Below, piece after piece: positions 10,901 through 22,900 of a stretch of DNA of 64,000 nucleotides (position 1 is the first letter of the stretch; the number at the start of each line of letters is the position of its first letter). This DNA comes from Dendrolimus kikuchii. Taxonomy: Eukaryota > Arthropoda > Insecta > Lepidoptera > Lasiocampidae. Made by a program: the position numbers and the translations under genes. The stretch lies in NCBI GenBank assembly GCA_019925095.2, contig CM034392.1, positions 1,061,501 to 1,125,500 on the forward strand. Reading direction: 5' to 3'. Under the pieces are notes generated by a model. The model searched no databases, was not told the origin of the DNA, and worked only from the letters and a program-made list of their open reading frames with translations.

Positions 10901-13900
10901 ACATCGGTTATCTCGATGTGCAGGTTGCATCACGATGTTTTCCTTCACCGTTATTAGCACGTGGTAATTGTAACAATATGCACATTAGGTCAGAAAACTG
11001 CCTAAGCGGGGCATGCGTTCCAGCCAAAATCGAACCCGCGCCCTTTGGGTCTGGGACGCGTGCGGTAGCCATTACGCTACCACGACTTACGTATCGTGAT
11101 TGGTCTCTTCCTCTGATTAGTATATATTATATTTTCTAGTTGTATCGCAAAATCTAGAAGAACCTATGTTCAGGAAATGGCAACTAAATCAGCTGATCTA
11201 TCTGTACACCTAAATCAGAATAAAAAATGATGCTATCATTTATTTTGTAAATTTCAAATTTATTTAATTTCGTAACTTTGATCTTTTTTTAATATCTTCA
11301 CATATTTATTGTAAATCACTATGGATATGTTACTTGAAACAAAAATTATTAATATTAACCCTTTAAGACGGAACTACCACAAATTTGTTGCCGAACTGTC
11401 ACACGCGGCTAATTGGGAAGCACCACAGATTTGTGGTCAAATACAGATAATTGAAACGAACGTTGAACTGATGCCTTCTCCCTCTGACTACATAGAATTT
11501 GCATTAGAGTAAAAGAGACGATATAATTCTCTTGGTTTTGGCGCGGCAATTTCGATGGCAGCTGGCAGATTATGGCCAAAAATAATATTAAATTTTGTAC
11601 TCTCAAAAGGGTTAATCAATTCTTGGAGTCGATTAAAATGTGACGTCACTGTCGTGGCCACCTTGTATATGGAGTGTTTAATTGAGAGCTCACCGCCACG
11701 GTTCGACGATGGGCTCCCACCCCGACAGGATCCTGTTGTAGTAGTCGAGCGTGAGCAGCGCGGCCAGCCGACCCCCTCCCGCGCCCGCCTTCCTGGGGGA
11801 GGAGCCCACGGAGGAGGGGGTGGCGCCGGCCGGGGTGCACACCAGCACCGGGTCCTCCAAAGACTCCTCCACCTTGCGCAGATCCTGTCCACGAGGGCGA
11901 ATACACATATCAGCCTCACAAAGATATATAATACTTCGGCCGCTCTTAAAACGCGTCCCGACTTCCTGAACTGATGGGTGGGTAACATTAAAATGGCGAA
12001 ACGTTTACGATAAAATATATTTTTCTTTTGTTTATGTATTTATAACTGACTGCTTGCGTCCGCGACTTTGTCTGTGTCGCAAATGGCACTAGTTAATACA
12101 TGTACAACTAGATGGCGCTGACTAATAATTATACATGATATAGTTTAGCTCATATTTCATAGTAACCTTTTTGTACTTTAATCTTAATTCAGTTCAATAA
12201 ACCAGTACAACAGTCTAAGTAAGTGTTTTTTAATTTAGTGCAAGCTAGGTCACCTTGGACAGTCTGCGTAGATCTTTTTTCACGGAACTTTAAAAAACCA
12301 TGGAGATAAATGGACTTACTTGTAATAATATGAGCTGAGTAACCGGAGTGTCTGCGATACAGGAGCAGCAGTGCGTGTTCTCTTGTTTTATAACTAGATT
12401 CACTTGCCACTTATCACTAAGTTCTTGGAACTTGGTTAGTATTATAGTTGGGTGGATATCTTAAATGCGCGCGCGATGCGTGAATGTGTTTACGACGGAT
12501 CGATTCAGACTGATCGTTGAGACGCGGAAGTGCGGGGTAAATTACTTTTTCGGGGAATCATCGTTCGTTACGCGGTGGCGTGAACATCCTGGGGCCCGGG
12601 GAAAAGGTGACGGCTCCCATTTATAGTGCTGACTAAGTGCTGTTGTCGTCGAGGGGAAGACGAGCAATCTTTGTGACTGGTCTCGTTAAGCTGCCATCCT
12701 TGGTGCTGAGTTCTACGACTCGGACGACGTCATCCTTTCCGGGCAGAATCTTCTTTATTCTTCCCATCTTCCACTGGAGTCTGGGAAGATTATCCTCCTT
12801 TATGAGTACCAGCTCACCAATCTTGGGTCGACTGGTTTCCGTAGTCCATTTAGATCGGGATTGGAGAGTGTGCAGGTAGGATTTCGACCACAAGGTCCAA
12901 AATCGCTGAGCCAACGCTTGCACTAAGCGAAAACGTCGTAGGGTTGATGGAGGAGAGGATTCATGGGAATGTTCGGGTAATGCGGTAAGTGGGCGACCTA
13001 TAAGGAAATGACCAGCGGTTAGGACTTCGAAGTCTGTAGGGTCTGAAGACAGAGGGCAGAGTGGTCGAGAGTTGAGAACGGCCTCAATACGGGCTAAGAG
13101 TGTAGAAAATTCTTCAAAGGTCAGATGCTGCTCACCTAATACGCGATAGAGTAATTGCTTAGTAGATTTCACGGCTGCCTCGTGCAGACCGCCAAAAGAA
13201 GGAGCTGAGGGCGGATTGAGCAACCATGTGATCTGCTGTGTGGCTAGCTTGTGCGTAATTCTATCATCATTGGCCTTTAAGAAGTTTTGTACTTCTATGA
13301 GCTGATTTCTTGCGCCGACATAGTTTGTACCGCAATCAGAGCGAATTAGGGTAGGGATTCCGCGCCGACTAACGAACCTTTGCAATGCCGCAAAAAAGGC
13401 GTCCGTAGAAAGTTCCGAGACAGCCTCTAAGTGCACTGCCTTGGTGGCGAGACAAACGAAAACACAAAAGTAGCCTTTGAGAAGTTTGGCATTGCGTAGA
13501 GTACTTGATTTAATTAGGAATGGTCCGGCAAAATCCGTGGACACTTGACTAAACACCGGTTGTGGGCTGACTCGATCAGCCGGTAGGTCGGCCATAAAAG
13601 GGGGATTCGGCTGAGCTCGATGCCTAAAACAGCGTACACATTTAAAGACACGGTGACGAATGACTCGCCTTCCAGATAAAATCCAGTATTGTTGACGGAG
13701 TAGTGCGTGTAGTGTATCTGCGCCCGGGTGGCAGTGTATAGTGTGGAAATGATCTATAATTAGGTCCACAAGGGGGCTTGAACTGGGTAAGATGAGGGGA
13801 TGTTGTGTGTCATATCTAAGGGCTGAGTTGGACAAGCGCCCTCCTACTCTAAGAAGACCATCCTTGAGAAAGGGCGAGAGGCGTTGTATTCGCACTGTAC

Positions 13901-16900
13901 ATAATTTGTTAGTTTGCAGTCGGTGGATGTCTTCAGCGAACATATTTTGTTGGACTGAGCGTACCCAGTGTAAGAGCGCTTTCTTACGTTCGTCTACGGT
14001 AATGGGACCAACGATGCGAGAGTGAGAAGATACCAAGCAATTGTGTGCAAAACGTTTAATACATGCGGTTACGCCTACAAGTGTGTCTAAGGAGCTGAAT
14101 CTCGTGAGTAAATCCGTGTCTAGATCAGGAACCGCGATGTGAGCTACCATTTTTCTTGGTTTTAGACCAGGCAGTACGTGATGACCCAAAGCAGGGGGCA
14201 TCGTGGGCCAGGTATCAGGTGGGGCCTTGAGCCAAGTAGGCGACCACCATAGGTCATAGGCTAAGAGTTCCTGTGCTGATATTCCCCTGCTAGCACAGTC
14301 GGCAGGGTTAAGAGCTGAGGGTACATGTCTCCAAGTGGGGTTACATGGATTGGCTGCAATGGCAGAGACTCGATTGGCCTCAAAGACCTGTAGGGATTGA
14401 GAAGGAGTTTTAAGCCAGGCGAGTACGATAGTACTGTCTGACCAACAAAAGTGTTGCTGAATGGTAATGTGGGCAGAAAGTTGAACAGAGACGCGAGAAA
14501 TGAGCAGCGAAGTGAGGTGTGCAGCTGAAAGTTCCAGCTTTGGTATAGTCTGTCGGGTTTTAATGGGGGCTACCTTGGATTTAGAAACAAGTAGTCTGAC
14601 GTGTACCTGACCCGTGATATTCGTTTCATGAAGATAGACTGCGGCTGCATATCCGGATTCGGATGCATCGGCAAAACCGTGTAGGGTGTAGGTGGAATCT
14701 TTGCTGGTGCAAATTGTTCTGGGGAGTCGAAGAGCAGAGAGTAGAGGTAAGTCTTCAAAAATGTGCTGAAATTGAAATGTGACATCATTGGGAGCCGATT
14801 CATCCCAGTCTAACTTTAGAGTCCATAGGTGCTGAATGAGCAGTTTTGCGCGGAAAATAACTGGGCTGATCCATCCACTAGGATCGTATAAACGAGCGAT
14901 GGTACTGAGTATTGACCTTTTGGTAAATTTTTCCAGTGTAGGTACCGAAATGTGATATGTAAATTCGTCCGTTTGGGGTATCCATTGCATACCAAGTACC
15001 TTGATTGCATTGGAGTCGGGTACAACATCAAAATCCTTAGGTATGTCACATTGATCATCCGGGAAGCGTTCTAAAAGCTGACGAGAGTTTGAGGTCCACT
15101 TTCGCAAATGAAATCCCCCTAGGGCTAGTAACTCAATGAGTTCAGTCTGCAGAGCTATTGCCTTGTCAACTGAATCATGCCCAGTCAGAATGTCATCCAC
15201 GAATATGGAGTGCGTAAGAACCTGTGCAGCCTGGGGAAAACGGTGACCTTCATCAGTGACCAGCTGTATAATAGATCGATTGGCGAGGAAGGGGCTGGGT
15301 CGTAGGCCATACGTGACAGTGGACAGGGCGTAAGTGAGCAGAGGTTGATCTGGAGAAGAGCGCCATAGAATGAGTTGGAACCGTCTGTGGTCTGGGTGAA
15401 CTAGTATATTTCTAAACATCATCTGGATGTCTGTACTAAAGACCACTTTGTGAGTACGAAAATTTAGAATGATGTCAGTAATATCACGTTGGAGCGGTGG
15501 GCCAGTGTGCAGACAGTCATTAAGACTGACACCATTAGAGCTCTTACAGCTGCCATCAAAAACCGTGCGAAGTTTTTCAGAGTTGGCTTTGAAGATGCCA
15601 TGATGCGGGACGTAAAAATGGTCTTTTCCTTTGAATGTGCTGGGGTGACAAAGAGCCATGTGGCCCATGTCAATGTATTCCTTCATGAAGTCGATATATT
15701 TTGAGCGGAGGGTAGGATCTCTTTGGAGTTTGCGCTCCAAATTAAGGAATCGTCGTAGTGCAATAGCGTGGGTTGCACCGAGCTTAGGTGCCTTTGTAAG
15801 AAAGGGAAGGGATACTATGTATCGCCCTGTGGGATCACGTGTGGTGGTAGAACGAAAGTTCTCCTCACACTCGTCAGAGGTTGAGTTGTCCTTTGATTGC
15901 ACTTCTTCGACTTCCCAGAATCTCTCCAGAGCGGAGTGTATTTCTTTATTTGAGTGTTGGGGTTGTAAACAGTCAATATTTACTAGTGCTGAATTAACTT
16001 GAGGCTCAGGCTTTGTGTAGTTTGGATTGATAGGACCTAAAAGAGCGAAATTGAAGATCGTGCCGAAGGCTATTGGTCTGCCGGGGCCCAAAAAAATTTT
16101 GTTACCATCCAAAATTTGGCCCAAGACATCAGAACCTAAAATCAAGTCAATAGCGGCTGGAAAACGATAAGACGAGTCTGCTAGGGGAAGCTGTGTCGAG
16201 TCGAGGAGTGGAACAACGTCAGGTAACATTGTTAATGGTAAAAGACCTGTCAAATCTGGTAGAATGTATGCCTTTGCGCTAATTACTGGGACTTCGGTGT
16301 GAATAGGGCGGAATGTGATGGTAGTTGAAGAACTAGAGTTTTGAGTCTGCTGATTACCGACTCCTGTAATTTTTAGTTCTGTGTGCTCGACAGGCAAACG
16401 TAATTTTTGTGTCATAGTTTTAGTTAACAAGGTTAGCATGGAACCGCTGTCTAATAATGCTCTTGCGTTATGAAATTCTCCAGCGTTGTCTGCTAGTTCT
16501 AGGGACACAGTGGGTAATAAAACTGGTGGATCGTGTACTGTAATGTGCTGAGTATGTGCTGAAATATGACTGTCATTTTGGTTAGCTTTATCAGAGGAAG
16601 TAACAGGGCTGCCGGGCAAGTGATTATTATGATAAACTTTATTATCATAGTGCTGAGTATGAAACTGGGATTTATTTTGTTTACGTGATGTAGTGGATGG
16701 TGTATATTGTAGCGATGGTATGGGTGGGTGTAGTGTAGTATTGTGTAAGTGAGTAGCAGGTAGTCATTGTTGTGAATTAATAGGTGAATTACGACGAGAA
16801 GAGTTTCTTGATTCCGTGGTTGGGCGGGTGTGTTCTTGTCCTCTTAGTTGTGGGGGCAAGAGGTGAGAATTGTCATATGTGGGTGATTCAAAGCCACTGC

Positions 16901-19900
16901 GATGTAAGGTGGTATGGTGTTTCTCGCTATCACATTCTCTACACCGTCCTGTGGATCTGCACTCGTCAGAGTAATGGGGTCCTAGACACTTACGGCACCG
17001 TTCATGAGCTTGGATAAAATCCCAGCGCCCTTGCGTAGGCTGTCTTAGGTATTCACCGCAGTTCAGCAACCTGTGTCCTCTAACGTGACACCAAGGGCAG
17101 TAATAATTATTGGTCGGTGCTGGTGGGTGGGCGGAATCTTGTGCTATGGGCTCGAAATATTGTGTAGACTGTGGGTATCCTTGAGCGTACTGTACAGGGT
17201 ACGCTTGACTTTGTAGAGGATATGCAGGGCGCGTTAAAGGTGGGCGGACGGAAGTGGTGGGCTGAAAACGAACGTGCCGAATTTCTGGTCTGGGTGCAGA
17301 AGCGCGTGGTTGGTACCGTGCTGAGGGAGAAGCACGTTCAGTTTGTCTGTATGTCGGGCTGAGGGGAGGGGGGGGGTGGGTTATATGTCTCAGTTTCTGT
17401 GCAACGTGCATGGTCTTCTAAGAATGTGATTACATCCTTTAAGGTGGGCAGAGTGTCTGAAGACCCATGCGTTCGTTCAAATAATGTGCGAAGCTCGCCC
17501 TTTAACTTCCGCACTACTATTGACACTAGGACGTAGTCTGAGTCATGTAGTGGTAAGTTTAGGTTTTTAAGCGCCGATTGGGTTGAAATAAGAGGGGCTA
17601 AAAATAACTGTCTGATTTGTGAGCGGGTGGTGATGTGGGGTAACTCTAGTATCATATCTATAAACCTATCAATGAGAACTCGGCGATTTTCGTAGCGATT
17701 GGCAAGTGTTGTCATCGCTACATCGTAGTTCTCATCGGTAACCTTGAGGTGTGATACCATACTGAGAGCTTCTCCGGAGAGGCAAGAAAATAAATAGTGT
17801 AATTTAACTGCACCTGACAAATTACCGGCAGTGTCCGTAAGGCTTTTGAAAATAGTTATGAAAGATGGCCAATCCTCAAGCTTGGAAGAAAATTTGGGTA
17901 GATCTATTTTGGGCAGAACAGTAGACGTGGAGAATGTGGGCGAGCTTGGTTTGATGCTTGAGCTGATGGTGATGTTTGCCACCAAAATTTTTTCATATGC
18001 TTCTATAGCCGAGGTGTAGTAGTCAAAGTACCATTTTTCCACTTTGTCGTCAAGGTCTTTAGAGTCCAAGATCTCATAATATACTGTATCCAACTTGCCC
18101 TTTATATCGTCCAATTTTGTAAAGCGCCCTATGAAATCGTTTACACTATACTTTTTGTCTCCTTTTAATATAAGGTTAGCTATCTCTAATAGGAAAGTTA
18201 TGTACTTATGGGTTTGCATAAAGATGGCAGATTGCGATTTGGTAGGCATGACGATGAGAAGTGCACAATAAGAAAAGGAAAAGCAAACGAAAAAAAAAAA
18301 AAAAAAAAATTTTTTTTTTTACTAATGCTAATAAAGAACACGCAAGAAAGCAGCCAGAGAAACGTAAGAAATACGAAATAAATAAAAATGATTAGGAAAA
18401 AAAATATATATCAAACTGTCGTGTGCGCTGAGTCTTAATAAACACGAAGCTATATATAAGTTATAAAAGTTGCACGGCAAGCTAACCACACCGAGTGAAA
18501 CGAATATAATATTCAATATTATTATATCGATCCGATATCACGTTTAGTGCAAGTATTCGAGAATAGGTGTGCTGAATAAAGTACAGAATACGTACTCGAG
18601 GTTATATTAACCTACCTACGTACCAAAAAATAGTTATCGTGTAGCAATTTGCGTAATTATCTGAGGAATGTGGAATGGGTATTTAAATATATAAGGGCAG
18701 AAGTAATATGTTTATAAGAAAACAAAAAAGAAAAAACAAGGGCAGAAAACGGGTAAATGGGTAGATTGATAATGATTGTTTATTTAACTTTTTAGGTATG
18801 CGAAAATTTACAATTTGGTTTGAATTAACCATAAAATGGTAAAATACGGTTGTTGCAGACTGTATAAATAGGTCGCCAGTTGGAATATTCGGTTCGAAAG
18901 ACCATATGATCTGGCCGATTGCCAGATTTCAAGGGTGCAAGGGTAAGAGGGAATGGAGATAAATGGACTTACTTGTAATAATATGAGCTGAGTAACCGGA
19001 GTGTCTGCGATACAGGAGCAGCAGTGCGTGTTCTCTTGTTTTATAACTAGATTCACTTGCCACTTATCACTAAGTTCTTGGAACTTGGTTAGTATTATAG
19101 TTGGGTGGATATCTTAAATGCGCGCGCGATGCGTGAATGTGTTTACGACAGATCACTCAGCGACACCTCCAGCAGCGGAACGTCCGAGTCCAGGCAATCA
19201 TCAATCACGCATAGCGTTATAGACTCTGCGCTCACCTGCAACGCCAGAGCAAAGTTCACTCGTTGAAACAGTGGCCGAGTGCGAAATGAACTCGTAAAGG
19301 GTTTATGTACTATAAAAATTCAGATCTACAACACTGTCCATAAGAACAATTTTTTACTTAGTCTTTGTTACGACATCCTGTCACTAACTTCCACCTTCAT
19401 TCGGCCGGTTCTAACCAGAGGGCGCTGCGCGCGACACATACGTCTTATTGACCGAGCCGAATCTTTAATGGCTGCTTAAGTATTGTCACAACGCCGCCGA
19501 TAAATAGTCTAAAACTTCGGAAAACTACTGTATTGTGCCCTAAAACCGTTCCTTGAAGTGCCATCTGTGTCCCGGACACCTGGTGTAGTGTTTGTGCAAA
19601 ACCAGGACGCGCGAATCCTGCCGAAATCCGGCATCATTCCTTCCACGATTCCAGTGACGGTAAGCGTTAATTTTTATCTACTTGGTTCACTAAGATTTGC
19701 GAGGCGGCATGAGGTCTAGCAAAGAATCAGGGTTTGCTCCGGCTAAGTAGCCATTCATATTTTACTAGTCTTTAAGAAAAAACCAACACTTAATTAATAG
19801 TAGAGAGAGAGAGGTTGACACGACACGAACGATCTGAACCAACTACGAAATAGAGAATTTTGTAACTAAGCCAAACATAATATAAAAGCTAAAGGGTAAG

Positions 19901-22900
19901 CGTCATGTAAAACGGGTGGAAGAAGATTAAAGTTTGAAGAAGCATATTTGTGACGACTAAAAATGTCATTTAGTATACCTATATAATCTCTTATTAACGC
20001 TCGATGCAGTGTCGTTTGTTATCCTAGTGGAACTAACCTATATTCTTAATGTACGGTGCAGGTACTCAATGAAACATTCCTTATATATGGACTGTATTTA
20101 TTATAGACGCTTACAACCGCAATAGGTATGATTAGCACTACTGTACTAAACGGCACATTCAAGTCAATCAACACCAGCTACCATTAGAACCTGGATGTTC
20201 CTCTGAACACTGATAGCACTAATTGTATCGATTTCGCTGTGTTCACGTCAAAATAGATTAAGTATTGCTAACATCGTCTTCTAATACAGAGGTAAAGTAT
20301 CGATGTATTGTTGCTCTGTTTCACAAGGTCAAACTAGATGGCGCTGTTCAAAACGTGCAAATCCTACATGGCGTGGACGAGTTCTTACAAAATGAAAGGT
20401 AGTAATATGTTTTGCCAATTAATTAATCGAGTAGCGCAGAACCATGCTACCGAATGCCCGGGACTGAAAAGTGAATAGTGACTAGTTTTTGGATTACACT
20501 GTAATCCAAAAACCAGTCCAATTTTACTGTAATCATTACAGTGAAATTGGATTTTCAGTGTTTGGAGTAAGGACTTTCTAAAATCGTAAGTAGAGTGAAA
20601 ATATATAAAATATTTTTGCTTTAAAAACACTTAGGCGATTCGCACATTGGCGACGCGCCCAGGCGCGGAGGTGCGGGCGGGGCAGCAGATCTGCCTCTTC
20701 GAGCACATTTTACCGCGCCTCCGGCGTCTGACGGCTTTGTACGCGGCCCGCACCAAACTAAAGGTTACTTTCAATTTGGTCGTCGTGGTTATTAGTTACG
20801 TTCCAACGGGCAATGCTGAACTCATTCAAGACGTAGCAATTGTTTTAGCAAAATGGTTTTTGTATAAGCAAATAAGTAGACCTAATAGAAGAAAACAGGC
20901 ATACTGCGGAGCGCAGTGGGTTTCCTGCTGCGATCCGCCCTGCGCCTCCGCGCCTGGCTGCAGAATCTGCTAGCGGGACGTGCTCCCGCGCCGTAGCGTG
21001 TTTTCTATACTAATCGATGTACTTGCATACAATATTAAAATCTGCCACTCCGCGCCAGGCAACGGAGCGCGGAGCAGTGTGTGAATCGCCTTAGTAAAAT
21101 CTGAAGTAAAAAGACTCAAAAAAATTCAATACTAGTTGCACTAATATTCCTTAACTTCCCTTGTGTCTATAACTTGATTCAGAAACTGGTTGTATATTTG
21201 ACCAATTGATATACCGGTGGCTCGCACCGCCCTCGCTAAGGAACTAATTTTAAGCAGACACTTAGCTGCTAATCGAGCGAGCTATATAGTCACAGTTAGC
21301 GAGGTGGGGAGTATGGGAGTTCCGGGGGGGGGTGATTCTGTCCGGAACACTTAAAGTACCTGCACAGCTTTCAGTGGCCATATGGACGTGGTCTCCGAGG
21401 GCGGTGGCACGGGTTCCACTCTCGGCTGGGTCCTCATCCACTTGGGAGGGTACATCCAGCCCGCGGGGTTGGCCACCACGCTGGCGCTGGTGCTCGGCTG
21501 GGGGTTGATGGCGGCCGCGTGCGGCGACGGCTGCGACCGCATATGTACGATGTTCGCCGGCGCGTCGTCTGCGATGACAGATACCAGTGTGTTACCTAAC
21601 AGATAAAATACGTTCAATATCAACACACTTCCCAACTTTTTTTTTGACGTCTTCCAACCATTTAAAGTCGGCACAAAAATCTATTTAACTTCGTGGCAAA
21701 ATGAAAATAAAATTAATGTATTAATTTTAAGGCGTGCTCTCGTTTCGGAGGCCAAGACTCACTTTGGGTCGCTGAGCCAACGGAGTTAGTTAGTTGCTTA
21801 GTTAGTATTAATTTCAAAATGGAATCTTACATATTACTTTACTTATTACTAGTGAGGTGTGTAAGAATAAGCCTAAATGGCACTCTGTTGTTCGTGCCTA
21901 TCCCGCAAGGGAACTGGCGTGAAGTTATGTATGTATGTATGTATGTGTACTTATTGAAAATCATACGCCTACCAACCATTTCCGATGCAATTTTAATTGG
22001 TGTTAAAGGAGAAGAAGCGGCGCAACAAACTCCCCACCAACATATCTTCACTTTATAATTAACACAATAGCAGTCTATTTTCCCCATTTACTCAAATCTC
22101 TCTATTCCATTGCCTTTTTTTTATTGCAGGAGTTCAGCAGACAGGCAGACAGCCCACTTGATGGAAAGCGGTTACCATCGCCTATGGACATTAGCAACAC
22201 CAAAGGTGCTACAAATGCGCTGCTGCTCTCTTAAAGGAGACTGGAACCTGATCACTAATGCCGGAACACAACACAAGGTTGTTATGGCGGCATACTCCAG
22301 ACCAGGGGTGGCCACCATCCAGTCGAGCAAATACTCTACCACCTGCCTTATCACATCCCTCTATCTCTATTGAAGACTGGCAACACGTTTCTTCGCCTTT
22401 GGTCTTGCAGTCGTCTAACGATGAGGACAGTAACCACTTTCCATTAGGGCCTTCTGCCTGTTTTCAAGCTTAACATAAAAAACCACTCCACGATAATTAA
22501 GAGTAGACATTTCTATCTCAAACATGAGAATGAAAAAATATAATAAAATCAACTTTACCCGATAGAGCTGCACGAGCCTGAACTGGCAGGGATTGGAGCA
22601 TCGATGCGAACATGCGCATATCGTGGTAGGAAAGCCTCAGGTTTAGGGTACTCATGGCAACCTGAAAGAAAGAAATATTCATATAATTTTTATTATTTTT
22701 TTAATGCTGAAGCACATTAAACAGGCTGACGGCCCAACTGTGATGGAAAGTGGTTACCGTCACCTACAGGCATTAGCAAGTCCAGAGGTGCTGCAAATGT
22801 GCTACTAGCCTTGAAGGAGTAACTGGAACCGGGCCACTGATGACGGAACACAACTCAGGGCTGTTATGGCAGCATACTTTAAACCAGAGGTGGTAGCCAT

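Larger units (their letters stand above)
12300..19149 (-). mobile_element. BEL/Pao LTR retrotransposon, nearly full length, outer LTR ends missing
   Basis: About 6.85 kb on the minus strand: partial 5' LTR, leader, gag, UGA, pol, polypurine tract, partial 3' LTR. BEL/Pao elements make virus-like particles in the cytoplasm and integrate cDNA with a DDE integrase. The 197-bp LTR segment present on both sides (12300-12496 and 18953-19149) is identical by eye, indicating a very recent insertion. The 5' LTR lacks roughly its first 90 bp and the 3' LTR roughly its last 70 bp, and no target-site duplication is visible. It sits directly against a Vps13D exon. Two breaks are visible in the coding region (see the gag and stop-codon entries). 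Confidence 0.93.

Noticed and set aside
14570..15704. Small ORFs on both strands inside the BEL pol region
   Set aside because: Overlapping shadows of the intact pol reading frame.
18940..18953. Plus-strand polypurine-like GGGTAAGAGGGAA before TGGAGATAAA, suggesting the element lies on the plus strand
   Set aside because: gag, pol and the TGTTCACG LTR start all read on the minus strand, and the sequence lies inside the extended 5' LTR.
21382..21606. Plus-strand ORF over exon 21
   Set aside because: Shadow of the GC-rich minus-strand exon; the minus frame joins exons 20 and 22 in phase.
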